5,624 nucleotides of DNA from JAKFWF01 sp031365375 (lineage in GTDB: Bacteria; Pseudomonadota; Alphaproteobacteria; Rhizobiales; Hyphomicrobiaceae): positions 1 through 5,624 of the forward strand of contig JANLXZ010000269.1 of NCBI GenBank assembly GCA_031365375.1, in the 5' to 3' direction. The notes under the pieces were generated by a model. It made no database searches. It was not told where the DNA came from and saw nothing but the letters and a program-made list of their open reading frames with translations. Below are positions 1 to 5,624 of this stretch, in pieces (the stretch's first letter is position 1; each line of letters begins with the position of its first letter). Made by a program: the position numbers and the translations under genes.

Positions 1-948
1 GTACAGCTGCAGCAAACTGGCGCCGGCCTCGATTTTCGCGAGCGCGCTGCCTGGACTGTCGATGCCACCGATACCGATCAGCGGAACACGTCCGCCGGTC
101 AGTTGATGGACGCGGGCAAGCATCACAGTTGATCTATGAAACAGCGGTCGGCCGGATAAGCCGCCGGCTTCCTTGGCGGCGGCAACTTGCGACAAGCCGG
201 GTCGCGCGAGTGTCGTGTTCGACACCGCGATCGCATCGACGCCGTTGGCTTCCAAACGTGCCACAATCGCCGGCAGATCATCCGCCGCTACATCGGGGGC
301 GATCTTGACGAATATTGGTCGCGACAGCGCACCGCCACCAATTTTCTTTTGGCGAGCCGCCATCACCCGGCCGAGCAGTTCATCCAATGCAGCCGGCGCC
401 TGAAGATCGCGCAGACCAGGGGTATTGGGCGATGATATGTTGACCATGAAGTAGCTGGCGACATCCCAGAATGTCTCAAGTCCGGCGACGTAGTCGGCGG
501 CCCGATCAGAGCTGTCCTTGTTGGCGCCGATGTTGACGCCGACGATGCCGCGCTTAACTCGTCGCTCAAGGCGAGCAAGTGCGGCTGCATGGCCGCCGTT
601 GTTGAAGCCGAGACGGTTGATCAGGCCGCTCTGCTCGACGATCCGGAATACGCGGGGCGTGGGATTGCCGGCCTGTGCGAGCGGCGTCACGGTGCCGATC
701 TCGGCGAACCCGCAGCCAAGGCCGAGCACCGCATCAGGTACGCGCGCATCTTTGTCATATCCGGCCGCGATGCCGACCGGATTTGGAAAAGCGAGGCCGG
801 CCAACTTCACCGCGATCGACGGATCTGATGCTTGATTATCGCGCGGATATACACCGGCCTCCAATGCCTTCAGGGTTACCTCATGCGCTTGCTCGGGTGC
901 GAGCGCAAAAAGCATCGGTCGCGCTAGATGAAACATTGTCGAAAGCAT
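1..948 (-). CDS. pyrD: Dihydroorotate dehydrogenase (quinone), class 2, 3' end cut by window edge
   Basis: This protein oxidises dihydroorotate to orotate in de novo pyrimidine synthesis and passes electrons through FMN to the membrane quinone pool. I translated the minus strand by hand and obtained 316 uninterrupted codons up to the left edge. Residues 1-40 form the N-terminal extension typical of membrane-associated class 2 enzymes. The FMN-barrel motifs are AAGYDKDA at 61-68 (Lys66), NISSPNTPGLRDLQ from residue 170 (Asn170, catalytic Ser173, Asn175), VKIAPD at 214-219 (Lys215), SNTT at 243-246, and GIGGIDS followed by KIEAGASLLQLY at the end. The usual proton-accepting Ser of class 2 is present, so the enzyme should be active. 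By comparison with the E. coli protein, roughly 20-45 C-terminal residues lie outside the window. The ATG at 948-946 starts one base after the DUF952 stop codon, which suggests co-transcription and translational coupling. Identification is firm; the exact start is very likely. Confidence 0.97.
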   Translation of the reverse strand, partial: MLSTMFHLARPMLFALAPEQAHEVTLKALEAGVYPRDNQASDPSIAVKLAGLAFPNPVGIAAGYDKDARVPDAVLGLGCGFAEIGTVTPLAQAGNPTPRVFRIVEQSGLINRLGFNNGGHAAALARLERRVKRGIVGVNIGANKDSSDRAADYVAGLETFWDVASYFMVNISSPNTPGLRDLQAPAALDELLGRVMAARQKKIGGGALSRPIFVKIAPDVAADDLPAIVARLEANGVDAIAVSNTTLARPGLSQVAAAKEAGGLSGRPLFHRSTVMLARVHQLTGGRVPLIGIGGIDSPGSALAKIEAGASLLQLY

Positions 949-949
949 A

Positions 950-1318
950 TCAAACGACCCCTTCGGCAACAATCGGCACACCATTCTCATCCAACGACAT
1001 CGGCCGAGCCCAAAGCGCTTTAGAGGTTGGCAACGGTGCAAAGAGATGTGGGAATGGTGCGCCGCTCCGCGACGCCTCCCAACGCAATGCCGCTCCCAGA
1101 CTTCGCTGCTCAAACGCGACCAACATGAGGTCGGGCTGATTAGAAAAATACCGGCGCGCGGTTTCCGATAGCTGAGGGCCGGAGGAAAGATGGATGAACC
1201 CATCCCGCATATCGTCTGCCGATCCACGGAAAGCGCCCGTAACAGTAGCTTCCTCCCACTGCGCACTCGTCAGTATTTTGTATACCACGCCAGCATTTGT
1301 GCATTCGTTCATTGGCAT
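950..1318 (-). CDS. DUF952 domain protein
   Basis: This is a small cytoplasmic protein of about 122 residues that belongs to the DUF952 family, whose biochemical role is not established. Recognisable family features are VVYKILTSAQW at residues 11-21, GSADDMRDGFIHLS at 32-45 (the DGFIHLS signature with His43), a middle part QPDLMLVAF, and RWEASRSGAPFPHLFAPL at 79-96 with the second conserved His (His91). As I recall, the family has been grouped with the ADP-ribosyltransferase-like fold, but no activity can be claimed. The open frame extends upstream to 1393, but that extension is basic and unlike the family. The paired ATGs at 1318 and 1312 fit the usual length better. Neither has a strong ribosome site, so the start is uncertain by a few codons. 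The stop lies one base before pyrD, so the two genes are probably one operon. No signal peptide or membrane segment is visible. Confidence 0.88.
   Translation of the reverse strand: MPMNECTNAGVVYKILTSAQWEEATVTGAFRGSADDMRDGFIHLSSGPQLSETARRYFSNQPDLMLVAFEQRSLGAALRWEASRSGAPFPHLFAPLPTSKALWARPMSLDENGVPIVAEGVV
958..964 (-). promoter_or_regulatory. Shine-Dalgarno site of pyrD inside the DUF952 gene
   Basis: The minus strand reads GAAGGGG here, nine bases before the pyrD ATG. It lies within the last codons of the DUF952 gene. This supports the chosen pyrD start and suggests that ribosomes finishing DUF952 can reinitiate on pyrD. Confidence 0.6.
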
Positions 1319-1628
1319 TGACCCAATAAATTGAACCTTGCGTCGGCTCGGCACGCTCACTTTCACCGGCACGCATTGCGACCGACGACGCATCCATCGC
1401 CGCGTGAACGACGTATGTCACAGAACTGTTGCGTTCAGCTACTTCCACCAGCTGGGTCACGGGTGTTAAACAACATCTTCCGACATGGCGACGGCAACGA
1501 TTTGGTGCCGCTAGGAGTAGATGGCGATGAAATCCAATCGACCATCAGCATTCAAATCTGAAGTACAGATCATATCGGAGGTCGCACGTCCGGCGCGTCT
1601 TACGCTACAAGGCCGGAGTTTGATTTGA
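1319..1628. other. Intergenic gap between divergent genes
   Basis: This 310-base stretch separates the minus-strand DUF952-pyrD pair from the plus-strand DUF262 gene, so it must carry promoters for both directions. I see no convincing -35/-10 pair in either direction. A short inverted repeat, ATCTG-aagta-CAGAT at 1556-1570, lies about 60 bases before the DUF262 start and could be an operator, but it is short enough to be chance. The minus strand shows two protein-like scraps: one around 1331-1460 and a calcium-loop-like peptide ending in a stop at 1511-1513. Both may be decayed gene remnants. No complete gene, tRNA or mobile element is visible. Confidence 0.5.
1615..1618 (+). promoter_or_regulatory. 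Probable ribosome binding site of the DUF262 gene
   Basis: GGAG lies ten bases before the ATG at 1629. The spacing is slightly long, but it is the only purine-rich match near the start. It supports 1629 over the next in-frame ATG, which falls after the conserved LPWFQRAYAW block. Confidence 0.45.
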
Positions 1629-3329
1629 ATGGATGGTTTTGTGCGCGTTTCGGTTTGCACCGTCGAGACCTTGTTTGGTCAAAAGAACACGTTGCACTTA
1701 CCTTGGTTTCAGCGCGCATATGCGTGGCGCGAAGACAACGTGCTGCGATTTCTTTCCGATATCCTGGGGGCAATGGACAGTCCCAAGCCGCGCTATAGTT
1801 TGGGCCATATTCATCTAGCGGGTCCGCAAGGGGCGACGACACTCGCCATCATCGATGGCCATCAACGCGCGATAACACTTGCGATGTTGTTCGCGATCCT
1901 GCGCGACGTGACGGCCACGGACAATACGTTGACCAACGACGAGCGGAGGCGCCTTCGGCGTCGGCTCGATGGCGTCTTGCGCGTCGATGGAGACGCCAGC
2001 ATTGGGGCCACCAGCGAAGTTGTGTCGCGGTGGCGTCTTCAGACGCAACCGCAAATGGCAGGCTTTTTCGAGCGCTACGTGCAAATGCCTGGCGCGACGA
2101 TGCACCAGCCGCCGGATAATTTGGGCAGTCTGACCCAAATCGAACGCAATCTGATAGCCAATCGCGACAAGCTGCAAACGCTAATAGCCGCAGAAGATTT
2201 TTCCTCCAGGCGATTGGCGCTGACAGAATTTCTTTTGACGGGTTGCCACGTCATCGTCGTCAATGTCGATGACGAGGATGAAGCTTGGTCGATGCTCGGC
2301 ATTGAACAGTCGACACGACTGCCCCACGATAACAGCGAGCTTGCAAAGATCGCGTTGATTTATGCGATGCCGATCGTGGAGCAAGAACCTGCCGGGCGCA
2401 TTTGGGAGGTCGCGCAAGATCAGGTTGGACGCGAACGTATGTCGGAGCTGATGTCGCATCTGCGGACCGCCAAACTCGAGAAGCGCTCGACCAAGCCGCT
2501 CGAAGCCGAACTGCAGCAGTTGTACGCTCTCAACCATGATGGGTTGGGATTCATGACGAATGTCTTGCAGCCGAGCGTCGAAGCGCTACGCCGGATCGAC
2601 GCGCGGCAGATTGGAACGGGCTCGCTTGCCGGCGCAATCGGCCGCCATCTCGAAGTGCTGAATTGGCTCGACCATCGCCATTGGGTCGCACCCGCACTCG
2701 TTTGGCTCACGACGAAGGGCGACCAGCACCCGGAAACGGAACTGTTTTTCGCCCGTCTCGATCGGCTTGGCTGGATGTTGCGGTTGGCTGGCACCGATCC
2801 CAACGAGCAGGAAAACCGGTTTATGCGACTGACCTCCGCGGTTCGCCGCAATAGCTCAGTCACCAACTGGCCGGAGCTATCCATTTCCTCCGCCACTCTG
2901 GATGCCGCACTGAAAATATTGCGCAGCCGGACATTCTACTACAAACACATGTGCAACAGGGTTTTGCGCCGACTGTGCTTCCAGCTCGGACAGGATCCAG
3001 GGCTGATTGACGGCGCTAAGGTGTCGATCGAGCACATCCTGCCGCGCAACCCGCCGGTCGATCGCAAATGGACCAACGATTTTGCGACCGTGGCAGTCGT
3101 CGACGCATTCACCGATCGGCTGGGCAACCTTGCGCTATTGACAGGTCTGCAAAATCGACGAGCCGACACCAACGACTGGCCAGTTAAACGCGAGCTTTTG
3201 AAAGTCTCAGGCTTTGGCTTGTCTATTGAGGCCGTTGCCCACGCGAAATGGACGCCGAAGACGATCGAAGCGCGTACTGAAAAACTGATCAAAGCGCTAT
3301 TTGCCGAGTGGGGATTGCCGATAGGATAA
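1629..3329 (+). CDS. DUF262-DUF1524 (GmrSD/SspE-like) protein, probable type IV restriction or anti-phage nuclease
   Basis: This 566-residue protein has the full two-part layout of the GmrSD/SspE/BrxU superfamily. In that superfamily the N-terminal DUF262 part (ParB/sulfiredoxin-like fold, NTP-dependent) senses modified or foreign DNA, and the C-terminal DUF1524 part is an HNH-type nuclease. DUF262 features are LHLPWFQRAYAW at residues 22-33, YSLGHIHL at 56-63, IIDGHQRAITL at 74-84, and a block around 223-240 ending in DNSELAK that matches the usual 'DL.K' element. DUF1524 features are YYKHMCNRVLRRL from 437, the catalytic SIEHILPRNP at 466-475 (His469), Trp481, LGNLALL at 498-504 (Asn500), Asn509, WPVKREL at 517-523, and the final WTPKTIEART segment. 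The nuclease residues look intact. The usual DGQQR is DGHQR here. There is no modification gene or other restriction partner in view, which fits a stand-alone type IV enzyme. Target modification cannot be told from sequence. It lies 56 bases upstream of the phosphoesterase-like gene on the same strand and may share its transcript. Confidence 0.9.
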   Translation: MDGFVRVSVCTVETLFGQKNTLHLPWFQRAYAWREDNVLRFLSDILGAMDSPKPRYSLGHIHLAGPQGATTLAIIDGHQRAITLAMLFAILRDVTATDNTLTNDERRRLRRRLDGVLRVDGDASIGATSEVVSRWRLQTQPQMAGFFERYVQMPGATMHQPPDNLGSLTQIERNLIANRDKLQTLIAAEDFSSRRLALTEFLLTGCHVIVVNVDDEDEAWSMLGIEQSTRLPHDNSELAKIALIYAMPIVEQEPAGRIWEVAQDQVGRERMSELMSHLRTAKLEKRSTKPLEAELQQLYALNHDGLGFMTNVLQPSVEALRRIDARQIGTGSLAGAIGRHLEVLNWLDHRHWVAPALVWLTTKGDQHPETELFFARLDRLGWMLRLAGTDPNEQENRFMRLTSAVRRNSSVTNWPELSISSATLDAALKILRSRTFYYKHMCNRVLRRLCFQLGQDPGLIDGAKVSIEHILPRNPPVDRKWTNDFATVAVVDAFTDRLGNLALLTGLQNRRADTNDWPVKRELLKVSGFGLSIEAVAHAKWTPKTIEARTEKLIKALFAEWGLPIG

Positions 3330-3385
3330 TAGCGATCACTGGGCTGTGTATTGGCAGGCCATGAGCAATTCGCTAGGCAAAATAG

Positions 3386-4255
3386 ATGATCGAATTTGAC
3401 AACCCATTCCACGACTACGGACCCTTACTCGTGTTCGGTGGACCTTATTCGAATGTCGACGCCACGCGCGCCATGCGGGCCGAGGCGCAGCGCCTTGGCA
3501 TTCCACCCGGCCGTGTCATCTGTACCGGCGATGTCGTTGCCTACTGCGCCGATCCCGAGCTAACGGTTGGCCTGATCCGCGATTGGGGCATCCGTGTCAT
3601 TGCTGGCAACTGCGAAGAACAATTGGCTATAGGTGGCGCGGATTGCGGTTGCGGCTTCGAGGAAGGCAGCGCCTGCGATCTGTTGGCGAAGGGCTGGTAT
3701 CCGTATGCCAACGCCCGCATTTCCGATGCAAGCCGCACGTGGATGAAGCAGTTGCCGCCCAGGCTTCGGTTCGCGTTTGCCGATGTCTCGTTCCTAGTTG
3801 TGCACGGCGGCGTTGCGCAAACGAACAAATTTATCTTCGCATCCGAAACTGCGGCGTTGGCAGAGGAACTTCAAGCAGCGCGCACCGACGTCGTGATCGC
3901 CGGGCACGCAGGGCTACCCTTCGTTGCCAAAGTCGGGAACCAGCTGTGGTTCAATCCGGGCGTCATAGGCATGCCGGCCAACGATGGCACGACCGACGTT
4001 TGGTTCGGCCTCATCACTCCGGCAGCGGATGGCTTGCAGTTCGAAACGCGCCGCCTTGCGTATGACCATCAACATGCTGCAGCTTCGCTCCGGCGATCCG
4101 GCCACGCCAATGGCTACGCGCGCACACTGTTGACCGGACTGTGGCCGAGCCTCGATATCCTGCCCGCGACCGAACGCGCGTCAACGGCCAAGCGCCTGCG
4201 GCAACGCACACTCAAACGAACGCTGCCAGTGCCGAAATTGACTATGGCCGTCTAG
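3386..4255 (+). CDS. Calcineurin-like phosphoesterase homologue with degenerate metal site
   Basis: This 289-residue protein follows the calcineurin-like (YfcE/MJ0936-type) metallophosphoesterase plan, but several catalytic ligands are replaced. The position of the DxHGN motif reads FGGPYSN at residues 17-23, so both Asp and His are gone. The GD motif is kept (TGDVVAY, 47-53, Asp49). GNHD/E is GNCEE at 74-78, with His replaced by Cys76. VVHGG at 138-142 keeps His140. GHTH is GHAG at 173-176, keeping only His174. FNPGVIGMP at 189-197 matches the usual NPGS.G.P element. Between motifs lies a Cys-rich segment, ADCGCGFEEGSACDLL (85-100). I recall closely similar GGPYSN/GNCEE proteins annotated as metallophosphoesterases in proteobacteria, so this appears to be a subfamily, not a random mutant. 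The substrate is unknown, and activity may be lost or altered. The ATG directly follows an in-frame TAG and has only a weak AGG upstream. A basic C-terminal tail (about 263-275) is present. No signal peptide is seen, so it is probably cytoplasmic. Confidence 0.85.
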   Translation: MIEFDNPFHDYGPLLVFGGPYSNVDATRAMRAEAQRLGIPPGRVICTGDVVAYCADPELTVGLIRDWGIRVIAGNCEEQLAIGGADCGCGFEEGSACDLLAKGWYPYANARISDASRTWMKQLPPRLRFAFADVSFLVVHGGVAQTNKFIFASETAALAEELQAARTDVVIAGHAGLPFVAKVGNQLWFNPGVIGMPANDGTTDVWFGLITPAADGLQFETRRLAYDHQHAAASLRRSGHANGYARTLLTGLWPSLDILPATERASTAKRLRQRTLKRTLPVPKLTMAV

Positions 4256-5382
4256 ACCTCGTGCAGCGCGCATTCACGAGGTTGCATGTCGAATCGAGAT
4301 TTTGGATCGCGATAGGCCCGGATCATAGCGGCAGCAATTGTTGCCGGGTCGTGCCACCGCTCGACGAACCGACGCGAGCGGCGGCCGAACTCGGGCCACC
4401 GCTGTCGTTGACCCAGAATAGCCGCAAGATCATCGTCAAGATGGCCCGGATGCAGTCTCAGCAAGGGCAGTTCTGCCATCAGTTGCGGCGGCACGAAATG
4501 GGCGTCCTCATCGCGGATGTAACAAGCGACGGGCTTGCCCATCGCCATCATCTCGACGGCATATCCCCCGTACCAGCCAGCAAGAACTTGATCGATGGCG
4601 AGGTCGGCCGACTTGTAGATTTCTAGCGCGTCGGCGTGCGGCGTATTTTCGATTTTGACCAACTCAAAATCAAAACGCGGCCGCAGCCGCTCGAGTGCCG
4701 CCAAAATTAAATCGGTCCCTTTGATGCCGCTGTTGCTCGGCGCATGTACGATACGCGGCCGGCCATTCAACCGGGGAAGGATCACGTCGAAGTCGTCGAT
4801 CGGCGTGCTGCAATACGGCAAAAATACCGCCTCACCGGGAAGTTCGTGTCCAAGTTCGGGATTGAGGTAGAACACACGGTCACACATCGGCAGCAGCCGC
4901 TGTACCATAAGACGGCGGCCTGTATCATAAGTTTTGATGCAATCGGCGAAGGCAGAGCAACGTCCGTCGGCGCACATCGTCCAGGCATTGCGTTTGTTCG
5001 AATTGCTGGCGATGCGCACATCGCAACCCTGGAGCGTCATGAAAACTTTGATCCCGCGCCGTCGCGCCATGCGAACGTCGGCGGCGAGGAACGGCGCCAG
5101 CATTGAGGTGATACCGCCGGTGTCCTCGAAGAACAGAAACGAGCGGCCAAAATAGAAATGCAAAACGTCGTATCGGAAAGGGGCTTGGAGACCGAATAAT
5201 GCGCGGCGCGCTAAACTGCGTATGCCGCGCTCACCGTACCGCCCCAGTACGCGATCGGCGCCATAGCCGAGCCACGTGTCGTAGGTGACCACGAGCTCGC
5301 TTTCGACACCCAGCAAGCGCTCGGCCTTCGACAGCACCAGCGGCTGATTTCCTACGTTTACGGGGCCATGGAGAATCCGCAT
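4252..5382 (-). CDS. Glycosyltransferase, GT-B fold (family 1/GT4-like)
   Basis: This 376-residue protein most likely transfers a sugar from an activated donor during surface polysaccharide or glycoconjugate synthesis at the inner face of the membrane. The N-terminal half begins MRILHGPVNVGNQP, the opening of an acceptor-binding Rossmann domain, and contains LQGCDVR at 117-123. The C-terminal donor domain shows VHAPSNSGIKGTD (212-224) and YKSADLAIDQ...GWYGGYAVEMMAMGKPV (256-284), the equivalent of the E-x7-E region, with Glu277 as the second Glu. The first Glu position is Gly269. A cysteine group (C120, C137, C142, C148) lies between the domains. The open frame reaches back to 5454, but the start at 5382 is preferred. 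It begins the HGPVNVGN core, has GGAAG eight bases upstream, and avoids a long overlap with the preceding gene. No transmembrane segment is obvious. The stop overlaps that of the convergent phosphoesterase-like gene. Donor and acceptor are unknown. Confidence 0.88.
   Translation of the reverse strand: MRILHGPVNVGNQPLVLSKAERLLGVESELVVTYDTWLGYGADRVLGRYGERGIRSLARRALFGLQAPFRYDVLHFYFGRSFLFFEDTGGITSMLAPFLAADVRMARRRGIKVFMTLQGCDVRIASNSNKRNAWTMCADGRCSAFADCIKTYDTGRRLMVQRLLPMCDRVFYLNPELGHELPGEAVFLPYCSTPIDDFDVILPRLNGRPRIVHAPSNSGIKGTDLILAALERLRPRFDFELVKIENTPHADALEIYKSADLAIDQVLAGWYGGYAVEMMAMGKPVACYIRDEDAHFVPPQLMAELPLLRLHPGHLDDDLAAILGQRQRWPEFGRRSRRFVERWHDPATIAAAMIRAYRDPKSRFDMQPRECALHEV
4256..4282. terminator. 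Perfect 8-bp inverted repeat at convergent gene ends, possible bidirectional terminator
   Basis: ACCTCGTG (4256-4263) and CACGAGGT (4275-4282) are exact reverse complements around an 11-base loop. The repeat begins one base after the stop codon of the plus-strand phosphoesterase-like gene and encodes the last codons of the minus-strand glycosyltransferase. The position suits transcription termination or protection of 3' ends. There is no T-run on either side, so it is not a classical intrinsic terminator. Confidence 0.4.
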
Positions 5383-5387
5383 GCGGG

Positions 5388-5624
5388 TCACTTCCGTTCC
5401 CCGTTCGCCGCAGTCTGTCCAAACTCGCGGTAGAGCTTCGCGAGTTGGCCCCATTCCGCTTTCGGATCAATCGAGTCGAGCATTGCGGGTAGCTTTGCAC
5501 ATATCTCACGGCGGACGGCCGGCGTGGCAATCGTATTCATAGCCGACGCGATCGAGCATGGGTCGGTCGCTTTGAAACCGAGGCCGACGCCATTGTCGAT
5601 AATCAATCGGCGTACCTCGGGATA
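5388..5624 (-). CDS. C-terminal end of a probable second glycosyltransferase, 5' part beyond window edge
   Basis: Only the last 78 codons and the stop are in the window. The frame is open to the right edge. The peptide reads RRLIIDNGVGLGFKATDPCSIASAM followed by a helical tail ending EWGQLAKLYREFGQTAANGERK. The 'I.DNGVGLGF...DP.SIA.A' pattern matches the end of the donor domain of GT4/group 1 glycosyltransferases, where 'ENGVGLVV...D...LA.AI' precedes the last helices. This is inference from a short piece. It lies five bases upstream of the next glycosyltransferase on the same strand, so the two form an operon, which supports a shared role in polysaccharide assembly. Confidence 0.65.
   Translation of the reverse strand, partial: YPEVRRLIIDNGVGLGFKATDPCSIASAMNTIATPAVRREICAKLPAMLDSIDPKAEWGQLAKLYREFGQTAANGERK
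5391..5395 (-). promoter_or_regulatory. Shine-Dalgarno site deciding the glycosyltransferase start
   Basis: The minus strand reads GGAAG eight bases before the ATG at 5382 and overlaps the final codons of the upstream gene. It favours 5382 over the in-frame upstream start at 5454, which would extend about 67 bases into the preceding gene. Confidence 0.65.

Noticed and set aside
173..835. Several overlapping plus-strand open frames within the left 950 bases
   Set aside because: They are antisense shadows of pyrD, which is unmistakable on the minus strand. Their products are low-complexity and match no family.
1319..1393. N-terminal extension of the DUF952 frame to an ATG at 1393
   Set aside because: The extra 25 residues are basic and lie outside the family's usual length. 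The conserved domain starts just after the ATG pair at 1318/1312.
2249..2274. 8-bp inverted repeat CGTCATCG / CGATGACG inside the DUF262 gene
   Set aside because: It arises from Asp/Val codons in a VVNVDDEDE stretch, in the middle of a gene, with no sign of regulatory use.
3361..3399. Twelve-residue open frame (ATG at 3361, TGA ending 3399) overlapping the phosphoesterase-like start
   Set aside because: It could act as a leader peptide, but it has no clear ribosome site, and such short frames are common by chance.
1600..3400. Search for flanking direct repeats or transposase traces around the DUF262 gene
   Set aside because: No matching repeats, inverted ends or transposase fragments were visible by eye, so recent mobile insertion cannot be supported.
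5383..5454. Upstream start of the glycosyltransferase at 5454
   Set aside because: It would overlap the preceding gene by about 67 bases and has no supporting ribosome site, whereas 5382 has GGAAG at good spacing.
4252..5624. Idea that the glycosyltransferases make the DNA sugar modification sensed by the DUF262 protein
   Set aside because: The proteins resemble polysaccharide GT4-type enzymes and not phage DNA glucosyltransferases, and they lie in an opposite-strand operon of their own.

Overview
The window looks like chromosomal DNA of an alphaproteobacterium, probably Rhizobiales (Bradyrhizobium/Rhodopseudomonas-like). This rests on the moderately high GC content, the style of the class 2 dihydroorotate dehydrogenase and its pairing with a DUF952 gene, and the resemblance of the phosphoesterase-like and glycosyltransferase proteins to rhizobial families I remember. 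No database search was possible, so the assignment is an inference.

Layout. Bases 1-948 (minus) hold the first 316 codons of pyrD, whose 3' end lies beyond the left edge. Immediately upstream, on the same strand and one base away, is a small DUF952 gene (950-1318). Bases 1319-1628 are a non-coding gap between divergent genes, with only weak traces of decayed coding sequence. On the plus strand, 1629-3329 encodes a complete DUF262 + DUF1524 (GmrSD/SspE-like) protein, a probable type IV restriction or anti-phage nuclease. It is followed after 56 bases by a calcineurin-like phosphoesterase homologue (3386-4255) that has lost most of its canonical metal ligands. Converging on it from the right is a minus-strand glycosyltransferase gene (4252-5382). 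It is preceded by the 3' end of another gene, probably also a glycosyltransferase (5388 to the right edge), in a tightly packed operon.

How the parts fit. The left block is housekeeping (de novo pyrimidine synthesis). The right block looks like surface polysaccharide or glycoconjugate synthesis. Between them are two plus-strand genes that could be co-transcribed: the nuclease-like protein and the degenerate phosphoesterase-like protein. Nothing in the sequence proves that these two work together. The phosphoesterase and glycosyltransferase genes end on the same CTAG palindrome, with a perfect 8-bp inverted repeat directly after it.

The most interesting points are the rewritten active site and cysteine cluster of the phosphoesterase homologue, the orphan DUF262/DUF1524 protein with a DGHQR rather than DGQQR motif, and the interlocked convergent gene ends. 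I found no RNA genes, CRISPR arrays, insertion sequences or attachment sites.
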